A DNA stretch of 64,000 nt from Candidatus Paracaedibacter symbiosus. GTDB taxonomy: Bacteria > Pseudomonadota > Alphaproteobacteria > Paracaedibacterales > Paracaedibacteraceae. Within the stretch, counting starts at the first letter, position 1. Every line of letters starts with the position of its first letter. The notes under the pieces were generated by a model, which saw only the letters and a list, made by a program, of their open reading frames with translations, did not search any database and was not told where the DNA came from. Location of the stretch: contig NZ_JQAK01000005.1 in assembly GCF_000757605.1 (NCBI RefSeq), positions 1 to 64,000 of the forward strand, given 5' to 3'. Below, piece by piece: positions 1 to 8,928 of this stretch. The translations under genes and the position numbers were made by a program.

Positions 1-842
1 TGAATCTTGGGGCTTTGCTGGCAAGCGGAGTTCTTTATTTACTTGCCTCAACATTAAGCAAAGAAGAAATTGTGAGTTGGGGTTGGCGGCTCCCTTTTTT
101 GGCAGGGGGAATCCTAGGGATCTTACTCCTTATTGCCCGAAATGTGGTCCAGGAAACGCCGGTTTTTCAGTCTATTCAGGAAAGAAGCAAAAATCATAAG
201 CCTCTCATGATCTTGTTGGACAATCATAAATTTTCTCTTTTAAAAGGTGCTGCCCTGACAGCATTTATGGCTGCTTTAACTATCACCAATCTCTACTTAC
301 CTTACTACCTTCCCAAATTCTTTGGATATGAATCAAAAGATGTCTATTTCGCCACAACCTTAAGCTTTATTTTTTCAGTCCTGGTTCTACCATTCGCAGG
401 AATGATTGCAGACTTATTTCGCCATAAAACAACTCCCTTACGGTGGACTTGTGCTTCTTATATTGTTTTATCTTTACCCATTTTCTTGCTTTTATCGAAG
501 GGAACAATGCTATTCTTGGTCACTTTTTTAATGATCCAACAACTTTTTATTGCTCTTTTTGTCTCTGCTTTTTTCCCCATTTTAATTCGTATTTTTTCAC
601 CTGAGGTAAGATACACAGGCATTGCTTTTTGTTACAACTTAACTTGGGCAACCATGGCAACACTTCCCATGGGACTAACAGCCATTCTCGACTTTTTTGC
701 AAATCCTTGGGTCGTTCCCATCGTCTTGTCAGGTATTGCAGGACTGTCTTTAGTGGCAACGTGGGGTACAAAAGAGACGATTCTGGACTCTACAAATAAT
801 CGGGATGAAGAGGATCTCGTGAAATTGGAGCGAGTGGGATGA
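1..842 (+). CDS. MFS transporter, ProP/MHS-like, 5' end outside the window
   Basis: The frame is open from base 3 to a stop at 842, so the start lies left of the window and about 279 codons are seen. The protein alternates hydrophobic helices with short basic loops. The loop VQETPVFQSIQER resembles the central loop of metabolite:H+ symporters of the ProP/ShiA (MHS) branch of the major facilitator superfamily. It should be an inner-membrane proton-coupled importer; the substrate (betaine/proline, citrate or another small metabolite) cannot be told from the C-terminal half. It lies upstream of, but not clearly in an operon with, the decayed biosynthetic genes that follow. Confidence 0.8.
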   Translation, partial: NLGALLASGVLYLLASTLSKEEIVSWGWRLPFLAGGILGILLLIARNVVQETPVFQSIQERSKNHKPLMILLDNHKFSLLKGAALTAFMAALTITNLYLPYYLPKFFGYESKDVYFATTLSFIFSVLVLPFAGMIADLFRHKTTPLRWTCASYIVLSLPIFLLLSKGTMLFLVTFLMIQQLFIALFVSAFFPILIRIFSPEVRYTGIAFCYNLTWATMATLPMGLTAILDFFANPWVVPIVLSGIAGLSLVATWGTKETILDSTNNRDEEDLVKLERVG

Positions 843-1189
843 GTCTATTTTAAGGAGCTGAGAAAGAATTCTGGGCTGCATTATGCCTTTTTGGGGCTCA
901 GCTGAGTTTTCGTTGTTTTTTTCTTTTCTATAAAATAATCCTACTGAAAAGCTAAAAAAATTATTTTTAAATTGCTTCTTCTAAGCCGTTGCACACATTC
1001 AGCATTGGCTCCAACAATTTCAGCATCTGACCATTTTTGAGAGACCATTCAAAAATTGGGGTTGCGACACGAGGTCTTTGTTGAGAGCTGTCCTGACAAT
1101 GTAGCGAAGCATAGTAATGCAGGATAGGAGCCATGAGAGGAATATCCTCCTGAGAACCGAACTCGGGATAGAGCTAGGTAACTGATACA
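843..1189. other. Gene-free stretch with a 47-bp dispersed repeat
   Basis: No credible gene. Bases 1041-1087 hold a repeat also found at 59392-59438 (same strand, about 94% identical) and, more diverged, at 17262-17308 on the other strand. It begins GAGACCATTCAAAA and is probably a transposon end. The right end abuts an IS6 inverted repeat at 1190. Confidence 0.55.
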
Positions 1190-1588
1190 GATCTGTTGCA
1201 AATTTAAAGGGGTTTGGTAAAGTGGTCACTATTGTATCTCAAGGAGGCTATTTTAATGAAACCTCAAGACCTCCGATACAGGCATTTTCTCCCAACAATT
1301 ATTCTGCAATGTATGAGATGGTACCTGCGGTATCCTATCAGCTATAGAAATCTTGAAGAAATGATGCTTGAGTGGGGCATTGATGTTGACCATACAACCC
1401 TTTACCGTTGGATTTAGCATTATGCACCTGAGTTTGAAAAGCGCATTCGTTGATATGCTAGATGTTTCTCTTGGTCATGGAGGGTTGACGAACCCTACGT
1501 CAAGCTACTTGGCGTTTACGCCTAAAGTGTACCTGCAAGGTGGCTTAATAAGTCAAAAATTGCCTATCTTTCAAATTTGCAACAGATC
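1190..1588 (+). mobile_element. IS6-family insertion sequence, deletion derivative
   Basis: The 399-bp unit is bounded by inverted repeats starting GATCTGTTGCAAATTT at 1190 and its reverse complement ending at 1588, the GG(C/T)xCTGTTGCAAA type of IS6 elements. Inside, a ribosome site (AGGAGG) precedes an ATG at 1256 and the start of an IS6 DDE transposase (QCMRWYLRYPISYRNLEEM). In-frame stops fall at 1415 and just after, and the reading ends near WRVDEPYVKL. More than half of the catalytic domain is missing, so it is inactive. It abuts the transacylase relic on its right. Confidence 0.8.
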
Positions 1589-1690
1589 CCTATTTCTTAT
1601 ATATTGAAGCAAGGAGAAACACAGTTTAAAGAGATTGGACCTGGAACGGTTCTAACAGGTTTGGTGCGACGCATTAAGAATGAACAATAA
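1589..1690 (+). pseudogene. C-terminal relic of an ACP malonyltransferase (FabD / trans-AT type)
   Basis: The last 33 codons of a gene remain in frame up to a TAA at 1688. They include FKEIGPGTVLTGLVRRI, which matches the conserved C-terminal signature of malonyl-CoA:ACP transacylases (xxEIGPGxVLxGLxxRI). The rest has been replaced by the IS6 element that ends at 1588. The stop overlaps the start of the phosphopantetheinyl transferase relic (ATG 1680), so the two were translationally coupled. Coupling of a lone transacylase with a phosphopantetheinyl transferase and a glycosyltransferase suggests a former trans-AT polyketide or related cluster; that last step is inference. Confidence 0.6.
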
Positions 1691-2315
1691 CTTATTAGCA
1701 TTTACATACAAAACACCTCTCACTTTACAACATGGTAATGTGGAGTATGTAGCGGGTTTTTGTTTCAGCAAGCTTAATTTAGAGGAATTAAATGCAAATT
1801 ATTCTGATTTCTTACTTGTTGAGGAGCAGAAGTGTTTTATGTCTCTTTACTACCCTAAAAGGCAGCATAGCTATCTTCTTGGCTGTTATTGCGCCAAGCA
1901 GTCCCTTACCCTTTATATGCAAAATAATCAACCAACGACATTATGGATTAAAAATGGAGTCTTTCAGCAGCCCATTGTTTATTCTCCTTTATTTTTAACA
2001 CTCTTTTGGACGGTTAAAGAAGCCCTCTCTAAAGTTATTAAATGCGGTTTTACTATTCCAAGCGAATTGTTGGAGATAGGAGATATTCAACTTAAGGAAA
2101 ATTATGTAGAAAGTAAATTTAAGAATTTTCAGCAATATCAAGCTTTATCTTTTTCAGTGGCTAACTATGTCTGTTCCATTGTTCACCCAAAAAATTCCGT
2201 TTTAACTTCCAATCCTTCAGCAATCAAAACAGCAATGACAGAGTTACCTATGCCCCAACCAAAATCTGACTTTGCTTCCAACAAACCAACAAATAAGGAA
2301 CTCAGCATAATTTAA
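1680..2315 (+). CDS. Sfp-like 4'-phosphopantetheinyl transferase with an internal deletion
   Basis: This family transfers the phosphopantetheine arm of CoA to carrier proteins. The N-terminal part has KRQHSYLLGCYCAKQSL, like the R..SFLxGRxxAK motif, and IKNGVFQQPIV. The C-terminal part has LFWTVKEALSKVIKCGF, the W(T/A)xKEA motif. The segment that should lie between them, with the SxSH and GIDxE motifs and the magnesium-binding acids, is absent: QPIVYSPLFLTLFWTVKEA joins directly. About 60-70 residues are lost in frame, so the 211-residue product is very likely inactive. The tail after residue 180 is low-complexity. It overlaps the transacylase relic upstream. Confidence 0.6.
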   Translation: MNNNLLAFTYKTPLTLQHGNVEYVAGFCFSKLNLEELNANYSDFLLVEEQKCFMSLYYPKRQHSYLLGCYCAKQSLTLYMQNNQPTTLWIKNGVFQQPIVYSPLFLTLFWTVKEALSKVIKCGFTIPSELLEIGDIQLKENYVESKFKNFQQYQALSFSVANYVCSIVHPKNSVLTSNPSAIKTAMTELPMPQPKSDFASNKPTNKELSII

Positions 2316-2356
2316 ACCAGGATAATTAAAGTAACTCTTTTAAAAAGGACTTAAAA

Positions 2357-3586
2357 ATGAATATGTTAAAAGCTTGCCAACTTAAAGAGCATCATAACAA
2401 TGAGGAAACAGGGCGAAATTACCATTGTATGATTTTTGGGTTTCCCTCGTACGGCCATACTAATCCTTTGCTGTTGTTATCTGCAGAACTGGTCAAGTCA
2501 GGATATGAAGTGTCCTTCTATAATACAGACATGTTTAAGAAAGAAATTGAGAACACAGGTGCTGCATTCATTGATTACAAGAGCCCCGCGGCTGTTTTGG
2601 CTTCTCAGCCTATGGATTGTAAAACTCTTGATCTTGAAGGGCTATATGAGGAATTAAATCATATTTATGATGAAGTTTGGACCAATCTCCCTCGATTCAC
2701 TGAACACTTAGATATCATAATTTATGATCAATTTGCTATTTGGGGAAAACGTTACGCAGAGAAAAATAATATCACATCCTTATGTTCTAACACCTATCTC
2801 CTTACTACCCCACATTACTGGAGAAGCAATTTCAAAATAGAAAAACTGAAAGAAAATGAACAATTATTAGAAGAGTTCATTAATTGTCTGTCAGGAAATT
2901 CAGCCAATGGAATCATTGTTTACACTCCTCAAGAGATGCAGATAGTGCAGCCATCAGCTGATGCAAAAAATATCTTCTTTCTTGGAAATAGGTTCGCTAG
3001 TCAATATCCTCCCAGCACAGCTAAATTTGGCAAAAAAGCTCTTATCTATATTTCTTTAGGTACTGTTTTTAATTGTGATATTGAATTATTAAAATCTCTG
3101 ATAGACTACTTTGGCAATACTAAATATAATTTAATTATTTCTTCTGGAAATAATTTAAAAATATATGAGGAACTAAGCAAGTTAAAATTAAAACCTAACA
3201 TACAAGTACATAAATTTATAGATCAACTAAAAGTATTACAAGAAGCATCATTATTTATAACGCATGGTGGGGGTAACAGCCTATATGAAAGCCTCTATTT
3301 CACTGTGCCTATGATTCTATTTCCACAAATGGAGGAGCAACATATTAATGCTCAAAAAATGGCAGAGTTAAATGTGGGCTATTACTTCCAAAAGGATGGG
3401 TTTTCAAAAGATCGAATGGATGAAGCGATGAATAATATCACACAAAATTGGGATATCTATAAAGAGTCCACAATGCTACTCAGAGAAGCAATAATCAGAT
3501 CTTCAAATGCTCAAAAAGTTGTTGATCAAGTGAATAAGCTTTTAAGTAAGAATCAACGACCGCCGGCTAAAGCCGTCGCTATGTAA
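2357..3586 (+). CDS. MGT/UGT-type glycosyltransferase (family 1)
   Basis: A 409-residue protein with the two-lobed GT-B pattern. The N-terminal lobe has GHTNPLLLLSAELVKSGYEV, the acceptor-side motif. The C-terminal lobe has YISLGTVF, then HGGGNSLYESLYFTVPMILF and QMEEQHINAQKMAELNVG, the nucleotide-sugar-binding signature of macrolide/UDP-glucuronosyl transferases. Such enzymes move a sugar from a UDP donor to a small lipophilic acceptor such as a polyketide. The start at 2357 follows AAAAGGACTTAAAA. It appears intact, unlike the two upstream genes of the same apparent operon. The acceptor is unknown; self-resistance by glycosylation is one possibility. Confidence 0.85.
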   Translation: MNMLKACQLKEHHNNEETGRNYHCMIFGFPSYGHTNPLLLLSAELVKSGYEVSFYNTDMFKKEIENTGAAFIDYKSPAAVLASQPMDCKTLDLEGLYEELNHIYDEVWTNLPRFTEHLDIIIYDQFAIWGKRYAEKNNITSLCSNTYLLTTPHYWRSNFKIEKLKENEQLLEEFINCLSGNSANGIIVYTPQEMQIVQPSADAKNIFFLGNRFASQYPPSTAKFGKKALIYISLGTVFNCDIELLKSLIDYFGNTKYNLIISSGNNLKIYEELSKLKLKPNIQVHKFIDQLKVLQEASLFITHGGGNSLYESLYFTVPMILFPQMEEQHINAQKMAELNVGYYFQKDGFSKDRMDEAMNNITQNWDIYKESTMLLREAIIRSSNAQKVVDQVNKLLSKNQRPPAKAVAM

Positions 3587-3639
3587 TCAGCCTAAAGAGG
3601 CGAGCCTTCATTTGCTATATTTGGATCTATGCTACCATC

Positions 3640-4134
3640 TTAAATGTCAAGTAATTTTGGATTCCAAGGTTGTAAAGTCTTAAGCATAGCATTGAGAATC
3701 GTTAAGAGTTTGCGCATGCAGGCTGTAAGCGCAACCTTGGCAGCTTTGCCCTGTTTTCTTAACCGTTCATAAAAATGGTGAATCAATGGATTAAAGCTAA
3801 TACAAACCAGAATCGGCATATAAAGAGCTTTGCGAACGCTCGACCTTCCTCCCTTTATAATCGCTTTTCCTCGTAACTGACCACTCTTACAAGCATAAGG
3901 AGCAAGATCAGCTAAAGAGGCAATTTGCTTGCGATTAAGGGACCCTAATTCTGGCAGATAACATAACAAAGAGGCAACAGTTTTATTGGCAATACCGGGG
4001 ACTGTTTCCAAGCATTCTTTTTTCTGTCGAAACTTCTCATGGCTTTGGATGAGCTCTTCAATATGCTTATTTAAGCTTTTAATATCGTGTTTCAATTGCT
4101 CTATTTTTTGATTAAGAAGGGGTATCAGCCCCAT
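3640..4134 (-). pseudogene. IS110-family transposase, C-terminal half
   Basis: The 164 residues match the C-terminal (Transposase_20) half of IS110 transposases: LETVPGIANKTVASLLCYL, then the serine region SGQLRGKAIIKGGRSSVRKALYMP. The N-terminal RuvC-like DEDD domain is missing, so it is inactive. The element end TGCTACCATCTTAAATGTCAAG near 3632 recurs at 36090, where only a stub remains. The 5' end carries a 40-bp segment repeated in inverse at 4310-4349. Confidence 0.85.
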
Positions 4135-4349
4135 TCGTGTAAAATGGTACGGTTTGAGATTAAACGAGAGAGTATTGCTCTGATAATAGTAGGGTAAAAC
4201 CTATCTAATTTGGCCTCTTTATCCGTTCCTATTTATCTGCCTCTTTTTGGCGCTACATTATGAGAAGGTAATCATCTGATAGTAAAATATACGGTTTCGG
4301 AAAAGATTCAAACTCAAGACCATACCATTTACACGAATGGGGCTGATAC
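4117..4349. repeat. 40-bp imperfect inverted repeat at an IS110/resolvase junction
   Basis: Bases 4117-4157 (GGTATCAGCCCCATTCGTGT...) reappear as the reverse complement at 4310-4349 with a few mismatches. The left copy lies in and just upstream of the IS110 fragment. The right copy is fused directly to the truncated resolvase. The loop between them (about 150 bp) has no gene. The layout looks like an inversion or adjacent insertion that truncated both genes. Confidence 0.65.
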
Positions 4350-4355
4350 CTCAAG

Positions 4356-4781
4356 TTGGATCGCTTGGGGCGAAATCTCAAGCATCTTGTCAATACAGTT
4401 GAAGATCTGAAAAATAAAGAAATAGGCTTTAGAGTTCTAAGGGGGCAGGGAGCCCAGATTGATACAACGACGCCGCACGGTAAACTTGTCTTTGGTATGT
4501 TTGCCGCTCTTGCAGAATTTGAACAAGAGTTAATTGTTGAGCGAACCAAGGCTGGCCTTGAGGCAGCACGGGCGCGTGGGAGAAAAGGGGGTCGTCCTCG
4601 AAAAATGGATATCCATCTCTTGAAAATGGCAATGGCAGCTATGTCAGATCGAAAAGCAGTTGCACAAGATATTGCTAAACGCCTCGGCATCACAACAACG
4701 ACATTATATATGTATGTGAATGGTGATGGATCAGTTAAAGAACCAGGACAAAGATTGTTATCATCTGAACTTATTGCTTAA
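4356..4781 (+). pseudogene. Serine resolvase/invertase (TnpR-like), N-terminally truncated
   Basis: The frame starts at LDRLGRNLKHL, the helix that follows the catalytic core, and runs through GKLVFGMFAALAEFEQELIVERT and a C-terminal helix-turn-helix (RKAVAQDIAKRLGITTTTLYMYV). The first 60-70 residues with the nucleophilic serine (YxRVS) are gone. Full-length family members have about 185-200 residues and 141 remain here, so it cannot recombine DNA. A related copy truncated at the same point lies at 8145. Confidence 0.8.
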
Positions 4782-5148
4782 ATATACATTAGCACGCCCT
4801 GTTGCGAAAACTATTAGTGATTAGAATTGTTTCTTGAAGGAAGGTTTTTAGGAGTTGTAAATTCCAAATTGTCTTTCAATAAGACAGACTTCGCCTATCA
4901 TTCCGTCCGTAATATCATACCTTCATTTGCCCTTTTTTAAACATACGCATTAGCTCAAAACCCTTAAGTGTCGTATAAGCTGCTTTCATGGATTAAAATC
5001 CTAAGGTAGGCTCAATTAATCTCTTAAGTTTACCATGATCAGCCTCTTCCTTTTTAAGTTGCTGTTTGTTTTAATTAACTTGCAATTAAATTCTCAGGAA
5101 TACAATTAATAAAAATGACTTATAGTTAATACTTAGGAAGAACAAAGA
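4782..5148. other. Gene-free stretch with an IS6-end-like repeat
   Basis: Bases 4796-4852 (CCCTGTTGCGAAAACTAT...TTTCTTGAAGGAAGGTTTTTAG) are repeated near 16957-17012. The start resembles an IS6 inverted repeat. The rest is AT-rich and probably holds the promoter of the PLD-like gene; no boxes are convincing. Confidence 0.45.
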
Positions 5149-6969
5149 ATGATAAAATTATTCCGCCCCCTTTTGGTTTGTTGCTTTTTGATTATTGGCG
5201 GGAGCTTTCTAAATCACGGGCAAGCAATGGAGCAAGACAAACCCCATGTTGACCCTACGCCTACCAAAGTTGTTCCGGCTTATGGAGGTGAGAAGCAGGA
5301 AGATTTTGAACAGGGAATACGCGTTGCTTCTTGCATATCCCTCGGGGGAGGATGCCTTGATCGTATTAATACTACTTTGAAGAGTGCTGACCAATTCGTT
5401 GTTTCTTTTATGTACCGATTTAATTCCCCAACGCTTATACGAACGCTGGAGGAGAAATATCTTGACTCTCAAAAAAGCGGACAGCCTATGCCTATTGTGG
5501 TTTTCCTAGATTATAATCAAACATATAACTCTTCTTTTGAAGGATCAAAATATATTAATTATGTGAAGCGATTAATGAATAGTATTCCTACCAGCCTGGT
5601 CAAATTAGGCAGCCGCTCCTTTCATCACAAAGTGACCATTTCCAAAAAACAAGGAGAACAAGCCATTGTTATTTTAGGTTCTGCCAATGCAACGTATGAA
5701 TCAGATAATCAGCATTCGGAAGATGTTATCTTTGTCCAAAGCAACAAGCTAGCCGCATTTTATCTAGAAGAGTTTGAAAAGCTGTTTCGCCGGGATCCCT
5801 CAAAAAAATCGGTGGGGCAAGAATTTGAAGAACCTCAAGTAAAAATTTTTCATGAGCATCGCTTTCAACCTGAGGTTAGCAATATTGAGGCCCTTTCGAG
5901 AATGAGCAAGTTCTTGGCAGAAGAAGACCAGATAACTTTGGAAGGGCATGAAGGAGACATTACAACAGTGGCCCTTTCTACAGGTCATCCGGAAGAAGGA
6001 GGGAACCAAAGATGCTTAGAGGTAGTTACCCAGGCGCTAGGCAATCCTCGTAACAATGCTCTCTTTTTATTTGAAAACTATATCAGCCTGAACGAAGAAT
6101 TGAAAAGCCAGGAAATATGGCAGCATTTAACCAGTAAGACCCCCAAATTTATTGTCGTGGAGGATAACAAGCATAATAGGGGAGAGAAAAATATACCCGA
6201 CTCCGCATCAGAAGAAGATGAGGAACCTGAAGAGACAGCCATCATAGAAGACGAACTGGAAAAAAATGAAGGCGCTGCGGCTTTGGGCAGTAGAAATAAC
6301 AAGGTTTTATTCTTTCGGCCATTTACGGGGCAGAAATTTCATCACAAGCTGATCCTACAATACTTTAAAAACAGGGATCCAATTGTTTATACAGGCTCTT
6401 TTCACATTTCTACCAGTGCCGTTAAGAAAAATTCGGAAACGATTATCGGTATTCGAAGTCAGGAGTTAGCAGATGATGTTTTGGCTTCCCTCTTACTCAA
6501 TTCAGGCCTGGGAGAAAAACCGCAAAGTTGGAGATTTATTGCGGATAATCCTTATATAGCTAAAAAAATAGCTCCTTTATTTAGTGCAGAAACTGAATCA
6601 TACCGGCAAACCCAATTATTGAAAGCCGCCGAGCAGATCTCCTTAAAAACGGACATCAATTTAAAAAGATATATGGATCGGTTAGATCGGATCCGTAGTG
6701 AAATATTAACAACTGCCTCTCATGCGGATGAGCAACAGGAAATCGAAAAATACTTTGATCATTATATAGGAAAATTTAAAGAAAATATAGGGAATGCTGA
6801 AGCACAGGTAGAAACCATTGAAGAATTAAAAACAATTATCTTTACGCAAGAAAATATTTATCTTATTTGGGAAGAATACTTAATGCAGCTAAAGAAAAAA
6901 TCAAAGCCAAGTATAAAGGGTTTTTTTCGATGCCCGCCTATACTCCGTCTGAGCCTGAAGAATGGCTAA
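5149..6969 (+). CDS. Secreted phospholipase D-like protein with two HKD motifs
   Basis: An N-terminal signal peptide (LLVCCFLIIGGSF...GQA) precedes two PLD-type catalytic motifs: HHKVTISKKQ...GSANAT near residue 160 and HHKLILQYF...GSFHISTSAV near residue 397. Each has the His, Lys and downstream Gly-Ser of the HxKx4D/GSxN family, though the Asp of HKD is not in the usual place. The enzyme should cleave phosphodiester bonds outside the cytoplasm, plausibly as a host-directed effector. An acidic low-complexity stretch separates the halves. The start follows AGGAAGAACAAAGA. The frame ends in a basic tail that looks like a frameshift product; see the next entry. Confidence 0.8.
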   Translation: MIKLFRPLLVCCFLIIGGSFLNHGQAMEQDKPHVDPTPTKVVPAYGGEKQEDFEQGIRVASCISLGGGCLDRINTTLKSADQFVVSFMYRFNSPTLIRTLEEKYLDSQKSGQPMPIVVFLDYNQTYNSSFEGSKYINYVKRLMNSIPTSLVKLGSRSFHHKVTISKKQGEQAIVILGSANATYESDNQHSEDVIFVQSNKLAAFYLEEFEKLFRRDPSKKSVGQEFEEPQVKIFHEHRFQPEVSNIEALSRMSKFLAEEDQITLEGHEGDITTVALSTGHPEEGGNQRCLEVVTQALGNPRNNALFLFENYISLNEELKSQEIWQHLTSKTPKFIVVEDNKHNRGEKNIPDSASEEDEEPEETAIIEDELEKNEGAAALGSRNNKVLFFRPFTGQKFHHKLILQYFKNRDPIVYTGSFHISTSAVKKNSETIIGIRSQELADDVLASLLLNSGLGEKPQSWRFIADNPYIAKKIAPLFSAETESYRQTQLLKAAEQISLKTDINLKRYMDRLDRIRSEILTTASHADEQQEIEKYFDHYIGKFKENIGNAEAQVETIEELKTIIFTQENIYLIWEEYLMQLKKKSKPSIKGFFRCPPILRLSLKNG

Positions 6970-7163
6970 AAGAGATGAAAGGATGGCTGGAAGAAGAAAT
7001 CGAACAAAACAAAAACAATAAGTTGAAAATCAAGGAAGAGTTGAACTCCCTAAAAAACCTGTATCATGCTTTAAATGATCTTAATGATTATGAAGAAACT
7101 CTTGGGGAGCTTTCTGCTTTAAGTGAAGAGCTAAATGAAGTTATTAAAAAAATTTCTTCTTAA
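6867..7163 (+). pseudogene. Frame-shifted C-terminal coiled coil of the PLD-like protein
   Basis: This frame overlaps the end of the PLD-like gene and continues it with about 98 lysine/glutamate-rich residues (EEWLKEMKGWLEEEIEQNKN and following), predicted helical. It has no ribosome site of its own and only a TTG start. Joining the frames around 6860-6900 by one indel would give a protein of about 671 residues. The likeliest reading is a recent frameshift or an assembly error. Confidence 0.5.
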
Positions 7164-7227
7164 AGATAGGAAAGCTCTTTGTCAGCTACAGCATAAAGCT
7201 GCAACCGTTTTAAAGAAACAGATAGTT

Positions 7228-7920
7228 TCAAGGAATAAACTGTGGGGAAGGATTATATTTTTGTTTTATTTTTCTTTGATTTGGGCGACTCATGCCTGAA
7301 AAAGCAACGCGCACATTTCTAAGCTTGGTATCTGCCAATAAAAGATTCACCACTTCATCAGTAATGTCTTCATTACGAGAAATATCCAATTCCCGTAGGT
7401 TAGGCATAGCTAGAAGTTGGGGGATTGAGCTATCGGAAATATGGGTAGCAGCAAGAGATAAGTATTCTAAGCTGGTTACAGAAGCAATATATGGGGTGGT
7501 TTCGTCTGTTATCCTGTTAGAGCTTAAATCTAACCTTTTCAAATGCTTGAAGTTGCCAATTTTTGTAAGATATGTATCATCAAGGTTACATGCCGTTAAT
7601 GTAAGGCTTTGTACTAATGGATTAAATATTTTGGGCGAAACAGTTAACGCGTCGATATCACCTTGCTGATTAACCAAATATGATCCCTGTATGCTTATCA
7701 CTTTATAGCGCTCTTCTTTTAGAGGCGTTAATTGAGAAAAGTAAAGTGGAACTCTTATAGTCAAGGTTTCTAGAGATTGAGAAGAATCCATTGGTTTTTC
7801 AAAAGATCGGACTACTTCTACGTGTGAAGGAACGGGCAAGCTTCGTTCAATTGCAGTGTCAGCAGCTCCGGCATATTGGGTGGCTAGTGCTGTCAGAGAA
7901 AAAGATAAGAATTTAAACAT
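7228..7920 (-). CDS. Secreted leucine-rich-repeat protein
   Basis: A 230-residue protein with a signal peptide (MFKFLSFSLTALATQYAGA). About four leucine-rich repeats fill residues 110-215, for example LKRLDLSSNRITDETTPYI and LEYLSLAATHISDSSIPQL, with the spacing of bacterial cysteine-less RI-like repeats. The role is probably protein binding outside the cytoplasm, and a host-targeted effector is possible. No catalytic domain is visible. It stands alone between the PLD-like gene and a resolvase relic. Confidence 0.75.
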   Translation of the reverse strand: MFKFLSFSLTALATQYAGAADTAIERSLPVPSHVEVVRSFEKPMDSSQSLETLTIRVPLYFSQLTPLKEERYKVISIQGSYLVNQQGDIDALTVSPKIFNPLVQSLTLTACNLDDTYLTKIGNFKHLKRLDLSSNRITDETTPYIASVTSLEYLSLAATHISDSSIPQLLAMPNLRELDISRNEDITDEVVNLLLADTKLRNVRVAFSGMSRPNQRKIKQKYNPSPQFIP

Positions 7921-8144
7921 GTAAAGCGCCTTTATCTTTAAGTTTCAAGTTATCTGTTTCTATGATGTAGTTATCCTTCTCCCTTTTTTCAAGGTAAACT
8001 TTCTTATCATTTTAAATTAATTTTTATAATCGCTAAAATGGTTTAACACCCTAGCCTAGTATTCTTGTATTTGGTAACAGAGTTTATATGTAAACTCCCT
8101 GGTCCAATTTTTGGAGGGAAGACCACTTTTGAATGGTCTCCAAG

Positions 8145-8522
8145 TTGGACCGATTGGGGTGAAATCTCAAGCATCTTGTCAATACAGTTGAAGATCTAAA
8201 GAATAAGGACATAGGCTTTAGAGTTCTAACGGGGCAGGGAGCCCAGATTGATACAACAACGCCTCTCGGCATGGTCCTTTTTAGCATGTGCGCTGCTTTT
8301 TCTGAAATGGAACGGGAATTAATTCGAGAACGAGTTAGAGCTGGGCTAGATGCTGCTCATAAAAAAGGTAGGAAAGGAGGCAGACCAAGAGCCTTAACAC
8401 CAGAAAAACTCTCAACTTTAATGTCCTTAACAAAAAATAATGAATTCTCAGTTAAAAAAATCTGTGAAATGGTAGAAATTACAAGATCAGTCTATTATAG
8501 GGCTCTTAAACAGAATAGCTAA
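8145..8522 (+). pseudogene. Serine resolvase relic with in-frame stop
   Basis: This frame parallels the resolvase at 4356 from LDRLG onward but has a TGA at 8160. It then reads through LFSMCAAFSEMERELIRERV and ends in a helix-turn-helix (VKKICEMVEITRSVYYRALKQ). The catalytic N-terminus is missing here too. Just upstream (8117-8142) lies a GGAGACCATTCAAAAG-type end on the minus strand, so the gene was cut by the same kind of element seen at 1041 and 59392. Confidence 0.8.
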
Positions 8523-8576
8523 TTCATAGAAAGCACCCATTCCTCTGTGAGCTGCAGAAAATAAGGTGTTTCCAGG

Positions 8577-8636
8577 TTTTTTTAAATCCTTATGATAATC
8601 CTACGCTCAAATCCTAACACAACACCTCAAGGAGGT
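8577..8636 (+). repeat. 60-bp repeat, copy 1 (copy 2 at 13428-13487)
   Basis: Bases from TTTTTTTAAATCCTTATGAT onward are about 85% identical to 13428-13487. Both copies lie next to the C-terminal part of a resolvase gene, so they mark ends of related transposon remnants. Confidence 0.6.
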
Positions 8637-8668
8637 CTCAGGAAATTTCGCGACGATGGGCGCCCTGC

Positions 8669-8803
8669 TTAGGATTCCTTCAAGCGCGCACGCAAGAAAT
8701 CGATGAAAAGCTGTGTTTTCGCCGGAAGCAGGCGCGTTTCGGTGATAGCGTAAACAGGGATAGGAGTGGTGCTCCACTGCGGCAACACTCGATGCAGTCG
8801 TCC
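8669..8803 (-). pseudogene. C-terminal relic of a LysR-type regulator, GC-rich
   Basis: A 44-codon minus-strand reading from a stop at 8804-8806 to a TAA at 8669 encodes LPQWSTTPIPVYAITETRLL followed by PAKTQLFIDFLRARLKES. This matches the C-terminal end of the LysR substrate-binding domain. Its GC content is well above the neighbours, so it was probably acquired from an unrelated proteobacterium and then lost. The rest of the gene is absent. Confidence 0.6.
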
Positions 8804-8928
8804 CTATAATAGATAATATAACGAGAAAGAATTTCTAGGGAATTTTTTAACCTATTGATTTTAAAGTATAAATTCTTATATTTTTCAACAAAACTTGCTT
8901 GCTTTTTTAGGCTCTGGCTCAGCCCCTA

